From assembly GCA_040219515.1 (NCBI GenBank), contig JAVJSI010000009.1, forward strand, positions 248,001-312,000: a stretch of 64,000 nt of DNA, read 5' to 3'. The notes under the pieces were generated by a model. The model worked only from the letters and a program-made list of their open reading frames with translations. It ran no database searches and had not been told where the DNA came from. Position 1 is the first letter of the stretch; each line of letters starts with the position of its first letter. The stretch is from Acidimicrobiales bacterium. GTDB lineage: Bacteria > Actinomycetota > Acidimicrobiia > Acidimicrobiales > Aldehydirespiratoraceae. Made by a program: the position numbers and the translations under genes. This document shows positions 30,213-40,416 of this stretch, in pieces.

Positions 30213-31550
30213 TCAGCCGGGGACCGTGACCTCGAGAAGCAGGGCGGCGTAGTAGGTGGCCGGCAGTACGAACAGCAAGCCGTCGAATCGGTCGAGCAGC
30301 CCGCCGTGGCCCGGCAGGATCGATCCCATGTCCTTGATGCCAAGGTCGCGCTTGATCTGTGACACGGCGAGATCACCGATCGGCGCGGCCAGCGCCGCGA
30401 CGATGCCGAGCAGCAGGGACGCACCGAAGCCGCCACCCCACACCTCGCCGGCGAACGGGGCGGGCTTGCCGAGGATCCCCATGACGACACCGATGGCGAC
30501 GGCGACGCCCATGCCGCCGACGAGGCCCTCCATGGTCTTGTTGGGGCTCGCCGGCGACAGCGGCGTGCGACCCATCATCTTGCCGATCGCCAGCGCGCCG
30601 ACGTCGTAGCCGACCGTCACCAGGACAGCCGCCGTGAGCAGGCCGGTGCCGATGTCGACACCCCCGACGGTGGTCGTGAGCATCAACGCCGCGAAGGAGC
30701 CGAGCAGACCGATGTGGACGATGCCGAGCAGCGTGGTGCCGAGACCGCGCACGGCCGACTCGTTGCCGACACCGGTGAGATACCACAGCGAGCCGAAGAT
30801 GACGGACAGGACGAGGACGAGGATCATCGCCTGCTCACCACGCCAGTAGACGGCGAGCGGCATGGTGACCGACGCGGCCAGTCCGAGCAGCACGGCCGGC
30901 TGATGTCCGGCGATGCGCACCGCATTGAAGAACTCGACCGCCGCGAGCCCGAGCGCCAGCGTGACCACGGCGAGCGCGGCTGCGGGGCCGACGGTCATCG
31001 CGGCCAGGATCAGCGCCGCGAGTCCGACACCGACGATGACCGCCACCGGCAGGTCTCGGTCGGTGTCGCCGCCACCACGGGTGGCATTCAGCGCCGCACC
31101 CAGCGACGGCTCTGCCGTCTTCGAGCGCGACGGCTTGCTGTCGTCGAAATCGAAGAAGTCGTCGGCGGTGTCGCCGACGTCTTCGGTGAGCGGTCGTGCC
31201 GGCGCCATGGGTTCGGGCTCATCGGCCCACCGCGGCGTGGACGCCACGTCGGCCCAGGCGGCCATGTCGTCCTCGTTGGCTTCCGCCAGCCGCGGCTCCT
31301 CGTCGGCGGGTTCGTCGAAGAAGGGCTCCTCCGGCGGAGCAAAGGTCACCGACTCGGCTGCGCCGCCGACCTGTGGGACCGCACCCGTGGGCGGCTCGCT
31401 CCAGTGGGGCACCGCCGCATCGTCGTCGGCGAAGGAGTCGTCGTCATCGCCGAACACCGACCGACCGGGGGTCACATCGTCGTCGATCGCATCGCCACCG
31501 TCGACCACGCGAAAGTCCTCGCTGTCGAAACCGCTGTGTTGGTCACTCAT
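30213..31550 (-). CDS. cdsA: phosphatidate cytidylyltransferase with long acidic N-terminus
   Basis: Makes CDP-diacylglycerol from phosphatidate and CTP in the membrane. The family signature is seen as SQIKRDLGIKDMGSILPGHG followed by GLLDRFD. About eight transmembrane helices occupy residues 165-445. The first 150 residues are a soluble, acidic, Pro/Ala-rich extension (DDDDSFADDDAA, EEPFFDEPADEEP) absent from most CdsA proteins. That part may be a cytoplasmic interaction region. The gene follows frr by 29 bp. Confidence 0.93.
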   Translation of the reverse strand: MSDQHSGFDSEDFRVVDGGDAIDDDVTPGRSVFGDDDDSFADDDAAVPHWSEPPTGAVPQVGGAAESVTFAPPEEPFFDEPADEEPRLAEANEDDMAAWADVASTPRWADEPEPMAPARPLTEDVGDTADDFFDFDDSKPSRSKTAEPSLGAALNATRGGGDTDRDLPVAVIVGVGLAALILAAMTVGPAAALAVVTLALGLAAVEFFNAVRIAGHQPAVLLGLAASVTMPLAVYWRGEQAMILVLVLSVIFGSLWYLTGVGNESAVRGLGTTLLGIVHIGLLGSFAALMLTTTVGGVDIGTGLLTAAVLVTVGYDVGALAIGKMMGRTPLSPASPNKTMEGLVGGMGVAVAIGVVMGILGKPAPFAGEVWGGGFGASLLLGIVAALAAPIGDLAVSQIKRDLGIKDMGSILPGHGGLLDRFDGLLFVLPATYYAALLLEVTVPG

Positions 31551-31579
31551 TGTCTCGCCCTTCCCTGAACCGACGGAGG

Positions 31580-32146
31580 TCAGACCTCCATCAGCTCCTG
31601 TTCCTTGTGGGCCTGCGCCTCATCGATCGCCGCGATTCGAGCATCCTTGAGCGCATCGAGCTGCGCTTCTGCTCGCTGGATCTCATCGGAGGAGACTCCC
31701 CCGTCATTCTCCAGATCGTCGAGATCCTTGCGCGCGGCACGTCGTACTGCGTTGACTCGCTGCTTTGCTTCCTCGGCCATGCCGCCCACCACGCGGGCGA
31801 GGTCCCGGCGGCGTTCCTCGTTGAGCGGCGGAAACGCCAGCCGGATGATCCGCCCGTCGTTGGACGGGGTAAGACCCATGTTGGCATTGACGATCGCCCG
31901 CTCGATCACGTCGAGGTTGGCCACGTCGTGCGGGGTGACGACCAGCATGCGCGCCTCGGGCACCGCGAAACTCGCGAGCTCCTGGAGCCGCATCTCGACA
32001 CCGTAGGCCTCGGCGGTCAGCCGCTCGAACAGGGCGGAACTGGCGCGACCGGTGCGGATCGTGGAGAACTCGGAGCGGGCATGGCTCACCGCACCGTCCA
32101 TCTTCTCGGCTGCGTCTTCGAGCACCAGCTCGATCATCTCGCTCAC
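31580..32146 (-). CDS. frr: ribosome recycling factor
   Basis: Dissociates post-termination ribosomes together with EF-G. The 188 residues show the family motifs [52 protein letters not shown] and [12 protein letters not shown]. Length and motif order are normal. The ATG overlaps the pyrH stop (ATGA at 32143-32146 on the minus strand), the usual pyrH-frr coupling. Confidence 0.97.
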   Translation of the reverse strand: MSEMIELVLEDAAEKMDGAVSHARSEFSTIRTGRASSALFERLTAEAYGVEMRLQELASFAVPEARMLVVTPHDVANLDVIERAIVNANMGLTPSNDGRIIRLAFPPLNEERRRDLARVVGGMAEEAKQRVNAVRRAARKDLDDLENDGGVSSDEIQRAEAQLDALKDARIAAIDEAQAHKEQELMEV

Positions 32147-32913
32147 GACGACCCCTTCTCGTCATCGACGAGCGTACCGATCGCCTCTCCCGCGAGCAGG
32201 GACCGGAAGTTTCCCTCGCCCATCAGGTCGAACACGACGATGGGCAGGGCGTTGTCCATGCAGAGAGTGATGGCGGTCGCGTCCATCACCTTCAGGCCTC
32301 GGTTCAGCACGTCCAGGTAGCTCACGTGGTCGAGTTTGGTCGCGTTCGGGTCGAGGCGTGGGTCGGCGGTGTAAATTCCGTTGGTTCCGCCGTGGGTGCC
32401 CTTCAGGACGGCGTCGGCCTCGATCTCGACCGCACGCAACGACGCAGCCGTGTCGGTGGTGAAGAACGGGTTGCCGGTACCGCCTGCGAAGATCACGATG
32501 CGGCCCTTTTCGAGGTGGCGGGTGGCCTTGCGGCGGATGTAGGGCTCGGCCACCTGGGCCATGTGGATCGCCGACTGCACCCGGGTGGGCTGACCCATCT
32601 GTTCGAGGGTGTCCTGGAGCGCGAGTCCGTTCATGACAGTGGCCAGCATGCCCATGTAGTCGGCCTGGGCACGGTCCATGCCCGCACCGGAACCCTGGAT
32701 ACCGCGCCAGATGTTGCCGCCACCGACGACCACCGCGATGTCGACGTCGAACTGGCTCCGCGCCGCAACGATGTCCTCGGCGATCGCCCGAACGGTCGGC
32801 CCGTCGATGCCGTACTCCTGGGGGCCGGCGAAGGCCTCCCCGGAGAGCTTCAGCAGCACTCGACCCCACTTTGCCGGTTGGGTGCCCCGCGAAGTGTCGT
32901 CGACGTCGCTCAC
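32143..32913 (-). CDS. pyrH: UMP kinase
   Basis: Phosphorylates UMP to UDP, the entry to all pyrimidine nucleotides. The amino-acid kinase fold shows [20 protein letters not shown], and [14 protein letters not shown]. The 256 residues include a polar N-terminal extension of about 15 residues. It follows tsf closely and overlaps frr, the common tsf-pyrH-frr order. Confidence 0.96.
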   Translation of the reverse strand: MSDVDDTSRGTQPAKWGRVLLKLSGEAFAGPQEYGIDGPTVRAIAEDIVAARSQFDVDIAVVVGGGNIWRGIQGSGAGMDRAQADYMGMLATVMNGLALQDTLEQMGQPTRVQSAIHMAQVAEPYIRRKATRHLEKGRIVIFAGGTGNPFFTTDTAASLRAVEIEADAVLKGTHGGTNGIYTADPRLDPNATKLDHVSYLDVLNRGLKVMDATAITLCMDNALPIVVFDLMGEGNFRSLLAGEAIGTLVDDEKGSS

Positions 32914-32915
32914 GA

Positions 32916-33704
32916 TCAGGAGCCGATCACGACCTGCACGTAGCGGGTGATCGACCCTCCGCCGAGACTGTCCTTCACGGCGGTCTTGTCCCCGTGGAGA
33001 CCCTGCTCGAGCAGAACACGCTCACCGAGCCACCCGCGCATGCGGCCGTCGACGATCTTGTCCCATGCCTGTTCGGGCTTGCCCTCGGCCTTGGTGATCT
33101 CGAGCAGTGACTCCCGCTCCTTCGCCGCCTCTTCGGCAGGCACCTCGTCGGCGCTGAGATACGACGGCTTCGCGAACGCGATGTGAAGGGCGACCTGGTG
33201 GAGGTCTTCCTGGCTCACACCGTTGCCCTCGACGACCACGGCGTTGACACCGCGACCGTCCTGCACGTGGAGATACGTGTCGACGACGTTGCCCTCGGCA
33301 GCCTCGATGCGTTCGACCGCACCGACCGCGATGTTCTCCTTGATCGTGACCTGGAGGTCCTCGATCTCGGTCGCATTGGCATCGACCGCACCGGGACCGT
33401 CGGCCAGCACCGCGTCGGCCAGGCGCTGCGCCAGACCGGTGACCGCCTCGTTCTTGGCCGAGAAATCGGTCTCGGTCTTGATCTGGACGAGGGCGGCGGT
33501 GTTGCCGTCGACGGCGAGGGCGATGGTGCCCTCGTTGTTCTCACGGTCGCCACGATCGGCGGCCTTGGCCAGACCCTTCTCCCGCAGGAGCTGGGTGGCG
33601 GCTTCCATGTCGCCGTCGGTCTCGGTGAGCGCCTTCTTGGCGTCCATCATTCCGGCGCCCGTTGCGTCGCGGAGGGCTTTGACGTCCTTGGCGGAAATCG
33701 ACAT
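32916..33704 (-). CDS. tsf: translation elongation factor Ts
   Basis: The nucleotide exchange factor for EF-Tu. The N-terminal UBA-like domain [20 protein letters not shown] and the segment [20 protein letters not shown] are diagnostic. The core continues with the family pattern [13 protein letters not shown]. 262 residues, as in actinobacteria. A GAGGA ribosome site precedes the ATG. It follows rpsB, from which it is separated by 63 bp. Confidence 0.96.
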   Translation of the reverse strand: MSISAKDVKALRDATGAGMMDAKKALTETDGDMEAATQLLREKGLAKAADRGDRENNEGTIALAVDGNTAALVQIKTETDFSAKNEAVTGLAQRLADAVLADGPGAVDANATEIEDLQVTIKENIAVGAVERIEAAEGNVVDTYLHVQDGRGVNAVVVEGNGVSQEDLHQVALHIAFAKPSYLSADEVPAEEAAKERESLLEITKAEGKPEQAWDKIVDGRMRGWLGERVLLEQGLHGDKTAVKDSLGGGSITRYVQVVIGS

Positions 33705-33767
33705 CTCGGTGTTCCTCGGTTGTTGCTCTGTGAGTGTGAAAGCGTTGCGGCGGGGTGCTCGGGCCGA

Positions 33768-34742
33768 TCAGGCCTCGGGCGTACCCTCGTCGCCGGCCTG
33801 CGGGAGGGATTCTTCCACAGGAGCCTCGGGGGCCTTTGCGACGGGCGCGGTTTCCTCGGCGGCGGCGTCGGCGACGGGGGCCGTCTCCTCGACCGGGGCT
33901 TCCGGTTCGGCGCTCGCAGCCGCAGCCACGCGTGCCTCACGCTCGGCGGCCTGGGCGGCCGCCTCGTTGCGGGCGGCCTCCTGCTGGGCAGCGACCTCGG
34001 CTTCCTCGAGGGCGTTGCGCTGGGCACCGGCCTCGCCCGACTTCTCCTGGCGCTTGGAGCGGATGAAGCGGCCTTCCTGCACCGCGTCGGAGATGACACG
34101 GCACATCAGCTGACCGGCGCGGATCGCGTCGTCGTTGCCGGGAATGGCGTAGTCGACCAGGTCGGGATCGCAGTTGGTGTCGACGACGGCGACGATCGGC
34201 ACACCGATCTTGCGGGCCTCGGTGACGGCGATGTGCTCCTTCTTCGTGTCGAGCACGAAGATCGCGTCGGGCAGCTTCTCCATGTCGCGGATGCCGCCGA
34301 GGTTGCGCTCGAGCTTGATGAGTTCGCGATTGATGAGCAGGGCTTCCTTCTTGGGCATCGCCTCGAACTCGCCCGAGTCCCGCATGCGCATGTAGTCCTT
34401 CATCTTCCCCACGCGCTTGGAGATGGTCTGGAAGTTGGTGAGCATGCCGCCGAGCCAACGCTCGTTGATGTAGGGCATGTTGCAGCGCTCGGCATAGGAC
34501 TGGATGGAATCCTGGGCCTGCTTCTTGGTGCCGATGAAGAGCACGGTGCCGCCGTTGGCGACGAGATCACGGACGAACACGTAGGACGTCTCGAGGTGGT
34601 TGAGCGTCTGGTGAAGATCGACGATGTGGATGCCGGACCGCTCGCCGTGGATGAACCGCTTCATCTTCGGGTTCCAACGACGGGTCTGGTGGCCGAAGTG
34701 AACGCCGGCCTCCAACAACTGCTTCATGGAGATGACTGCCAT
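33768..34742 (-). CDS. rpsB: 30S ribosomal protein S2 with extended acidic tail
   Basis: A core ribosomal protein that docks S1. The start is fixed by [19 protein letters not shown]. Other motifs are [21 protein letters not shown], and [12 protein letters not shown]. The conserved part ends near residue 235. A tail of about 85 residues rich in Ala, Glu and Pro follows ([20 protein letters not shown]), absent from typical S2 and giving 324 residues. A putative -10 box (34865-34870) lies 120 bp upstream, inside the end of the M23-like reading frame. Confidence 0.95.
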   Translation of the reverse strand: MAVISMKQLLEAGVHFGHQTRRWNPKMKRFIHGERSGIHIVDLHQTLNHLETSYVFVRDLVANGGTVLFIGTKKQAQDSIQSYAERCNMPYINERWLGGMLTNFQTISKRVGKMKDYMRMRDSGEFEAMPKKEALLINRELIKLERNLGGIRDMEKLPDAIFVLDTKKEHIAVTEARKIGVPIVAVVDTNCDPDLVDYAIPGNDDAIRAGQLMCRVISDAVQEGRFIRSKRQEKSGEAGAQRNALEEAEVAAQQEAARNEAAAQAAEREARVAAAASAEPEAPVEETAPVADAAAEETAPVAKAPEAPVEESLPQAGDEGTPEA

Positions 34743-35424
34743 GGACTTCTTCTTTCCCGGTTGCGTGTTCGTGCTGGACGCCGAGGCGACCGGGTGTGGC
34801 ACGAACCCAGTGATTCCGTCGATCCCGAGATGGCATCGTCCGGGGTCCCTTTGGACCGTCGAGAAGTGTAGCGGCTGGATCGGAAAGGCCGTCCACGGCC
34901 ACAGGAATCGACCTGAATCCGCCGGCGGGGGCCCGTCCGGGGTTCGTTCGGTGCGGGACGAGCCGCACCCTGACCTGCGCCACACCGAAGAAGCGGGCGG
35001 GGTCGACGTGGACCCCATGGAGTCGCACCGTGAAATGGAACGGCCCGGCCGCCACGGCGACGGGCGTGCCGCGGCGAATGCCCACCCCGCGCCGAACCAG
35101 CGGGGTTCCCACGAAGCCGTAGGTGGTCCGCAGGCCGCCGGGGTGATCGACGCTGACGAATCTCGAGCCCCCCACCCGACCGACGAACGCGACTGTGCCG
35201 TCGGCGGCAGCGACGATCACGTCACCTTCTGCGGTGTCGTACTCGATCCCGCGGTTGCCGGCGCCGTAGGGCCCGTTGGGCAGTCGGAACGGATCCAGAA
35301 CCGGCGCCGACGTCGGCGGCGACATGATCAACTCGGCGGCCACCGCCAGATCGGTCGTCACCATGACGACACCGAACCAGAGCATCACCAGTGCGGCTGG
35401 GACCCTCGTGCGTGACATGGACAT
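34567..35424 (-). CDS. M23-like peptidoglycan-associated protein, probably catalytically degenerate; frame runs into rpsB
   Basis: A secreted protein with an N-terminal signal ([20 protein letters not shown]) and an M23/LytM-like domain at about residues 45-150. The zinc ligands appear changed: the H-x-G-x-D block reads NRGIEYD and the HxH block reads FHFTVR, so a non-enzymatic LytM-like role is likely. The ribosome site AAGGAG is 6 nt before the ATG. No in-frame stop occurs until 34567, 176 bp inside rpsB; the last 60 residues merely mirror rpsB out of frame. The true end may be earlier if a base is missing or substituted near 34900. Confidence 0.6.
   Translation of the reverse strand: MSMSRTRVPAALVMLWFGVVMVTTDLAVAAELIMSPPTSAPVLDPFRLPNGPYGAGNRGIEYDTAEGDVIVAAADGTVAFVGRVGGSRFVSVDHPGGLRTTYGFVGTPLVRRGVGIRRGTPVAVAAGPFHFTVRLHGVHVDPARFFGVAQVRVRLVPHRTNPGRAPAGGFRSIPVAVDGLSDPAATLLDGPKGPRTMPSRDRRNHWVRATPGRLGVQHEHATGKEEVHGSHLHEAVVGGRRSLRPPDPSLEPEDEAVHPRRAVRHPHRRSSPDAQPPRDVLRVRP
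34865..34870 (-). promoter_or_regulatory. possible -10 box TACACT for rpsB
   Basis: TACACT on the minus strand lies about 120 bp before the rpsB ATG; a TGGACG resembling a -35 lies 19 bp further upstream. The leader between box and ATG is of the length seen for ribosomal protein operons. It lies inside the M23-like reading frame. Confidence 0.35.
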
Positions 35425-35508
35425 TCCGCTCTCCTTCGATGATCACGGGGAAGTGAGGATCGGAGGAAGTGGCGAAGCGACCCGTTCGCCGGGTCGGGGC
35501 GGGTCGTC

Positions 35509-36285
35509 TCAGACCGGTTCGCGTTCGGCCGCAGTGATCCGCGAGCGAAGCTGGAGCACGGCCTTGGTGTGGATCTGACACACACGACTCTCGGTGACCC
35601 CGAGGACTCGACCGATCTCGGCGAGGGTGAGGCCCTCGTAGTAGTAGAGGGTGAGCACGATCTTCTCGCGCTCGGGCATGCGGTTGATCGACTCGGCGAG
35701 GATCTGACGCATCTCCTCGACCTCGTAGACGCCCATGGGCCCCGCGCCCTGATCGGCGACGGTGTCGCCCAGCGTCACGGACTCGCCGCGTTCACCGCCC
35801 GACAGCATCTCGTCGAGCGCGGCGACCCCGACGAACGAGATCTGGCTCAGCGTGTTCTGGAGTTGCTGCTGGGTCACACCCATCTCGGCGGCGACCTCGC
35901 CGTCGGTGGGCGATCGATGATGCTCGGCTTCGAGTTTGCCCATGGCCCGCTCGAGGGTGCGAGCCTTCGATCGCACCGACCGGGGGACCCAGTCGATCGA
36001 GCGGAGTTCGTCGAGGATGGCTCCCTTGATGCGGGCGATCGCGTACGTCTCGAACTTGTAGCCGCGCTCCGGGTCGAACTTCTCGATGGCGTCGATCAGT
36101 CCGAAAACGCCGAAGCTGACCAGATCGGACTGTTCGACGTTGCGGGGCAAGCCGACGCCCACTCGTCCGGCCACGTACTTGACGAGCGGCGAGTACTGGA
36201 TGATCAGCTTGTCGCGGAGATCCTGGGCGCGAGTCTGCTTGTAGTCGGTCCAGAGGCGTTCGGTCTCGGAGGCGTCGTCGCTCAC
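35509..36285 (-). CDS. whiG: RNA polymerase sigma factor, WhiG/FliA family
   Basis: A 258-residue alternative sigma factor with regions 2, 3 and 4. Region 2 shows [20 protein letters not shown] and [20 protein letters not shown]. The segment that follows, [16 protein letters not shown], is typical of FliA/WhiG. Region 4 ends with [20 protein letters not shown]. In Streptomyces WhiG starts sporulation and in motile bacteria FliA drives flagellar genes; no flagellar or spore genes are in the window. GTG start, 9 bp after xerC. Confidence 0.92.
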   Translation of the reverse strand: MSDDASETERLWTDYKQTRAQDLRDKLIIQYSPLVKYVAGRVGVGLPRNVEQSDLVSFGVFGLIDAIEKFDPERGYKFETYAIARIKGAILDELRSIDWVPRSVRSKARTLERAMGKLEAEHHRSPTDGEVAAEMGVTQQQLQNTLSQISFVGVAALDEMLSGGERGESVTLGDTVADQGAGPMGVYEVEEMRQILAESINRMPEREKIVLTLYYYEGLTLAEIGRVLGVTESRVCQIHTKAVLQLRSRITAAEREPV

Positions 36286-36294
36286 GGCAAGGTC

Positions 36295-37173
36295 CTAGGC
36301 GCGGGGATGGGTTGATCGGTGGACCTCACGCATGCGCTCGCGGCTCACCCGAGTGTAGATCTGAGTGGTGGCGAGATCCGCGTGGCCCAACAATTCCTGC
36401 ACAGCACGCAAGTCGGCACCTCCGTCCAAAAGATGAGTGGCAAAGGTGTGACGAAGGGCGTGCGGATGGGTCGGTGTGGGCGACCGTCGGTCGAGAAGGC
36501 GCCGGACATCCCTCGGCGACAGCGGCTTTCCCCGCCGATTCAGGAAAACCCGGTCGTCGGGCGAGGACTCGTTGCAGAGTGCCGGCCTGCCGTCGGCGAT
36601 CCACTCGGCCAGCGCAGCCGCGGCCGGCTCGGAGATCGGTACTCGGCGCTGCTTGTCGCCCTTTCCCCACACGGAGATCGTGCCGACCGGTCCCGAGAGA
36701 TCGCCGCGGCACAGACCGCAGAGCTCGCTGACACGGAGACCGCTGCCGTAGAGCAGTTCGACCACCGCACGATCACGCAATTCGATTTCGGGTCGATCGT
36801 CGGAGCGGGGTCCACCGTCGACGAGCCCGTCGAGCTCGGCGGCGGTCAGCACCCGGGGCAGCGTGGCCGTTCCGCGTGGCGCGGACAGCGATGCGCTGGG
36901 GTCGTGCTCGATCCGTCCGCTGCGCTGGGCCCAGTGGAAGTAGCGGCGGAGAACTGAGGCCTTGCGAGCGATCGTGCGGCGGGCGTATCCCTCGCGGTCG
37001 AGTTGTGCGAGATAGCCGCGTAGGTCTCGTCGGGAAACCGACGCCGGATCGGCCCGTCCGAGATCGGCAAGCCATACCGCGGCGTCTCGCAGGTCCCGCC
37101 GATAGACCGCACGGGTCGACGTCGCGACGCGGGTGAGCGAACCCAACCACTCGTCGAGGTCCCAGCGTTCCAT
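36295..37173 (-). CDS. xerC: tyrosine recombinase XerC/XerD family
   Basis: A 292-residue site-specific recombinase that resolves chromosome dimers at dif. All catalytic residues are present: Arg147 (GSGLRVSEL), Lys171 (GKGDKQRR), His238 and Arg241 (HALRHTF), His264 (LLGHADL) and nucleophile Tyr273 (TQIYTRVS). The N-terminal SAM-like core-binding domain is at 1-100. The ATG has a TAGGGT box 7 nt upstream. Its place between dprA and whiG fits the chromosomal XerC rather than a mobile integrase. Confidence 0.92.
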   Translation of the reverse strand: MERWDLDEWLGSLTRVATSTRAVYRRDLRDAAVWLADLGRADPASVSRRDLRGYLAQLDREGYARRTIARKASVLRRYFHWAQRSGRIEHDPSASLSAPRGTATLPRVLTAAELDGLVDGGPRSDDRPEIELRDRAVVELLYGSGLRVSELCGLCRGDLSGPVGTISVWGKGDKQRRVPISEPAAAALAEWIADGRPALCNESSPDDRVFLNRRGKPLSPRDVRRLLDRRSPTPTHPHALRHTFATHLLDGGADLRAVQELLGHADLATTQIYTRVSRERMREVHRSTHPRA

Positions 37174-37180
37174 GGGATCG

Positions 37181-37186
37181 ACCCTA
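37181..37186 (-). promoter_or_regulatory. -10 box TAGGGT before xerC
   Basis: TAGGGT on the minus strand ends 7 nt before the xerC ATG (37173). There is no ribosome binding site between them, supporting both the start and leaderless initiation. Confidence 0.45.
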
Positions 37187-37232
37187 CCGACCGCGGCCGC
37201 CGGGCATCCACCGCCACCGATCACCGGCCCGC

Positions 37233-38324
37233 TCACGATCGCCGAACCCGTGCGCCGTCGTGCATGATCAACCCCGCCAACTCCAGTTCGGCCAACACGG
37301 CGAAGATCTCGCCGGCACCGACGCCGGCTCGAGACGCCAACTGGTCGATCGACGTGGGCCCGTCGTCGACGGCGCCGAGCACCGTCGCCGCGGCATCGCT
37401 CAGTGACGGGGCCGTTCGCGTGCCGGACCGCCGAATCGACGCCCCGCAACGGTCGAGCCCGAGCGCGTCGGTGACATCGTCGACATCGAGCACCGGCGCA
37501 CATCCGTCGGACAGCAGACGGTTGGTGCCCGCCGCTGCGCCGTTGCGCAGCGAACCGGGCACCGCCATGACGTCGACCCCGCGCCGGATGGCCTGGTCGA
37601 CCGTGAGCAATGATCCGCCGGCCGAACGCGACTCGACGACCACGACCAGATCGGCCATCGCCACGATGAGTCGGTTGCGGGCGGGAAACCGCCACGGCTC
37701 GGGCCGGGCGCCCATCGGTGCTTCGCTGAGCAGGGCACCCGAATGACCGACCTCGGCCCAGAGTTCGCGATTGGCCGGCGGGTACGGCACATCACATCCA
37801 CTCCCGACGACCGCCACCGGCGCAACGCCGGCCGCCGCGAGCGCGCCCCGATGGGCCGCCCCGTCGATGCCCAACGCCAAGCCGGAAACGACCACCACTC
37901 CGGCGGTTGCGAGGCCGAAGCCCAGGTCACGGGCTATCTCCCGACCGATCGCCGACGCCCGTCGAGTGCCCACGATGGCCACGTGGGGCAATGCCGGATC
38001 AGGCAGCGCACCGCGCCGGAAGGCAATCGGTGCCGGGTCGATGTCGCGGGTGAACTGGGCGGGATGCTCGCCGTCGTGCCAGGTGGTGGCCATGACACCG
38101 GCCGACTGCAACGACGCCCGGACCGAGGCCAGGTCGACCGCGACCGCCGCGGCCCGCCACTCGGCCCGAACCGCAGCCGGCGCGATCTCGACCGGCACAC
38201 GACCCGACTGCACCTTCGCCCATGCCGCCGATGCCGACGACGATTCGAGCAGGCGGCCGAGCCGCGCCGATCCGGCGCCGGGCAGCGATGCCAACGCCGC
38301 TGCGTGCTCACCGGCCGACGACAT
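37233..38324 (-). CDS. dprA: DNA-processing protein DprA
   Basis: Binds incoming single-stranded DNA and loads RecA in transformation. The Rossmann-like core shows [42 protein letters not shown] and [11 protein letters not shown]-terminal winged-helix segment ([21 protein letters not shown]) follows. 363 residues. The ATG overlaps the end of comM by 17 bp, so the two natural-transformation-type genes are coupled. Confidence 0.93.
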   Translation of the reverse strand: MSSAGEHAAALASLPGAGSARLGRLLESSSASAAWAKVQSGRVPVEIAPAAVRAEWRAAAVAVDLASVRASLQSAGVMATTWHDGEHPAQFTRDIDPAPIAFRRGALPDPALPHVAIVGTRRASAIGREIARDLGFGLATAGVVVVSGLALGIDGAAHRGALAAAGVAPVAVVGSGCDVPYPPANRELWAEVGHSGALLSEAPMGARPEPWRFPARNRLIVAMADLVVVVESRSAGGSLLTVDQAIRRGVDVMAVPGSLRNGAAAGTNRLLSDGCAPVLDVDDVTDALGLDRCGASIRRSGTRTAPSLSDAAATVLGAVDDGPTSIDQLASRAGVGAGEIFAVLAELELAGLIMHDGARVRRS

Positions 38325-39825
38325 CGTCGCCTCCCATCGGCGGGCGAGCTCGCATGCCGATCGCACCGGCGATGTCGCAGGCACGGATCTCGGTGCCGCC
38401 GCCGTCGAGGTCGGCGATGGTGCGGGCGACGGCGCGCACTCGCATCGCGCCGCGACCGCTGAGCGCACCGCCCTTGATCGCCGCGTGCAGCATCTCGAGC
38501 GCCTGTGGGGCCAGCGGCGCACACTCGTCGAGCTGGTCCCGGCTGAGTTCGGCGTTGCACTCGGCCCCCCGCTCGTGGGCGAGGCGTCGCACCTCGGCAA
38601 CCCGAGCGGCAACGGCGGCGGTCGACTCGCCGGGTTCGGCGTCGAGCAACGCGAACGGTGAGGGCCGATCGACGTGGACCATGATGTCGAGTCGATCGAG
38701 CAGCGGGCCCGAGACCCGCGAGGCGTAGCGGGAGCGCGATGCCGGATTGCAGCGGCAGTTGACGCTGCCTCCTTCGCCGCAAGGACACGGGTTCATGGCG
38801 GCGACCAGCAGGAGCCGGGCCGGGTGTTCGCGCGTGCCACCGGAACGAGCGATCCGGACGACTCCCTCCTCGAGGGGCTGGCGAAGCGCGTCGAGCACAC
38901 TCGGCGCGAACTCGCCCAGCTCATCGAGGAACAGCACACCCTCGCTGGCCACGCTCACCTCCCCGGGTCGGGCGTGACCGGACCCGCCACCGACGAGGGC
39001 CGGCATCGATGCGGAGTGATGGGGTGCCCGAAACGGTGGCCGCCGGACCAGCCCTGACGGTGGCAACGGAAGACCGGCTGCGCTGTGGACCCGCGTGACC
39101 TGGCGGGCCGCACCGGCCCGCAGGTCGGGCAGGAGACCCGTGATACGACGGGCCAGCATGGTCTTGCCGGCGCCCGGCGGTCCCACCAGCAGGAGGTGGT
39201 GTCCCCCGGCGGCGGCCACCGTGAGCGCACGGCGAGCCGCGTCCTGACCGCGCACGTCGGCGAGATCGGGTTCGAGCGGCGGGAGGTCGAGATCGCAGGC
39301 CAGTTCGACGTGGGGCCACGGCAGCCCTTCGTTCAGTGCGTCGACCGCGTCGCGCAACCGACGAATGGGGCGGCATCGCTCGGCGAGTCCCAGCGCCGCT
39401 ACCCGGGCATCGGCTGCCGCAACCACCACACGGGCCTCGTCGAGCACGTCGACCATCGGGAGCACACCCCGGACCGGCCGCACGCTGCCGTCGAGCCCGA
39501 GCTCGCCGACCGCGGCAAGGCCAGCCAGTTGCCCGATGGGAATCTGATCGGTGGCACCCAGGATGCCGAGCGCGATCGCGAGGTCGAGCCCGGCACCGAC
39601 CTTCCGGAACCCGCCGGGCGCCAGATTGACCGTCACCCGCTGGAGCGGCCACGTGAGCTCGCTCGACTCGATGGCCGCGCGCACGCGGTCGCGTGCCTCG
39701 CGGCACGAGGTGTCGGGCAGACCCACGATCGTGAAGCCGGGCAGACCGTTGGCGACATGGACTTCGACCGAGACGCGTGCCCCATCGAGCCCATCGAGGG
39801 TCGATGACGGAATCGTGGCAAGCAA
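38308..39825 (-). CDS. comM: YifB/ComM family Mg chelatase-like AAA ATPase
   Basis: ComM is a hexameric helicase that aids branch migration during transformation. The N-terminal Lon-like domain shows VEVHVANGLPGFTIVGLPD. The AAA module shows Walker A VGPPGAGKTMLA and Walker B GVLFLDELGEF. The zinc/cysteine segment NPCPCGEGG and the C-terminal Mg chelatase domain complete the 505 residues. The start is TTG at 39825, with GGAGG 5 nt upstream. It heads the comM-dprA-xerC-whiG run. Confidence 0.92.
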   Translation of the reverse strand: MLATIPSSTLDGLDGARVSVEVHVANGLPGFTIVGLPDTSCREARDRVRAAIESSELTWPLQRVTVNLAPGGFRKVGAGLDLAIALGILGATDQIPIGQLAGLAAVGELGLDGSVRPVRGVLPMVDVLDEARVVVAAADARVAALGLAERCRPIRRLRDAVDALNEGLPWPHVELACDLDLPPLEPDLADVRGQDAARRALTVAAAGGHHLLLVGPPGAGKTMLARRITGLLPDLRAGAARQVTRVHSAAGLPLPPSGLVRRPPFRAPHHSASMPALVGGGSGHARPGEVSVASEGVLFLDELGEFAPSVLDALRQPLEEGVVRIARSGGTREHPARLLLVAAMNPCPCGEGGSVNCRCNPASRSRYASRVSGPLLDRLDIMVHVDRPSPFALLDAEPGESTAAVAARVAEVRRLAHERGAECNAELSRDQLDECAPLAPQALEMLHAAIKGGALSGRGAMRVRAVARTIADLDGGGTEIRACDIAGAIGMRARPPMGGDDVVGR

Positions 39826-39924
39826 GGGGACCTCCGATGGATGAATCCGGAGATCGCCTTGGCGCAGACGATGAGCGTGAAACCGACCCTAGCGCCGGCG
39901 TGTGACACCGCTACTCCCGCACCC

Positions 39925-40284
39925 CTACTTCAAGACCTCGCGGGTGTAGCGAACAACGGCCTCGATCTCGGCCTCGGTGAGTGTCCCGCCGAAACTCGGC
40001 ATGCCCTGCCGACCGTCGCGTACGACGGCGACCTGGTCCGCCGGATCCGGGAATTTCTCGACGACCTCGCCCGCGAGCCGCGCACCCGTACCCCCGCCAC
40101 CCGACGAACCATGGCAACTGCTGCAACGCGACCCGAAGACGTCACGACCGAGGGCGAGGACGTCGTCGGGCTCGCCGTCGGGGCCCAGCGGCACGGCCGG
40201 CGGGTCTTCGGCACACCCGCCGAGGAACAGCACCAGGGTGAGACCGGCGGCGAGAAGTCCCCGGAGGGGGGTGGGGGTCCGCAT
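39925..40284 (-). CDS. cytochrome c lipoprotein
   Basis: A 119-residue secreted monohaem cytochrome. The N-terminus MRTPTPLRGLLAAGLTLVLF leads into the lipobox LGGC (Cys about 26), so it is lipid-anchored outside the cell. The haem site is CSSCH and the axial Met is in GMPSFGGTLT. The class I fold is completed by the helix ALTEAEIEAVVRYTREVL-type terminal segment. It could donate electrons to an oxidase or extracellular dehydrogenase; no partner is in the window. It is read divergently from the microprotein gene. Confidence 0.88.
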   Translation of the reverse strand: MRTPTPLRGLLAAGLTLVLFLGGCAEDPPAVPLGPDGEPDDVLALGRDVFGSRCSSCHGSSGGGGTGARLAGEVVEKFPDPADQVAVVRDGRQGMPSFGGTLTEAEIEAVVRYTREVLK

Positions 40285-40291
40285 GAGGCCG

Positions 40292-40299
40292 ACGATACT
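40292..40299. promoter_or_regulatory. overlapping divergent -10 boxes
   Basis: ACGATACT contains TATCGT on the minus strand (40297-40292), 7 nt before the cytochrome ATG, and GATACT on the plus strand (40294-40299), 6 nt before the microprotein ATG. The two boxes share four base pairs, so polymerase can serve only one direction at a time. Confidence 0.5.
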
Positions 40300-40305
40300 G
40301 ACCCG

Positions 40306-40416
40306 ATGGGAATGGACCCCACCCGGCCGCATCGGCGCCGACCGAGCGATTATCTGTTCGTCGGTGCCGCGATCCTGGTCGCCGTGCTGCTCGTGCTCTG
40401 GGCGTTCCTCGGCTGA
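40306..40416 (+). CDS. 36-residue single-helix membrane microprotein
   Basis: The product begins MGMDPTRPHRRRPSDY and continues with one transmembrane helix, LFVGAAILVAVLLVLWAFLG, to its end. The Arg-rich N-terminus predicts N-in topology. A GATACT box lies 6 nt upstream and the stop overlaps the start of the zinc-protein gene (TGATG), both arguing that it is real. I recognise no family. It could be a small subunit or anchor for a membrane complex. Confidence 0.6.
   Translation: MGMDPTRPHRRRPSDYLFVGAAILVAVLLVLWAFLG

Noticed and set aside
36295-37173. Integrase of a mobile element
   Set aside because: The tyrosine recombinase lies in the conserved dprA-xerC-whiG order, with no attachment site, tRNA or phage gene nearby.
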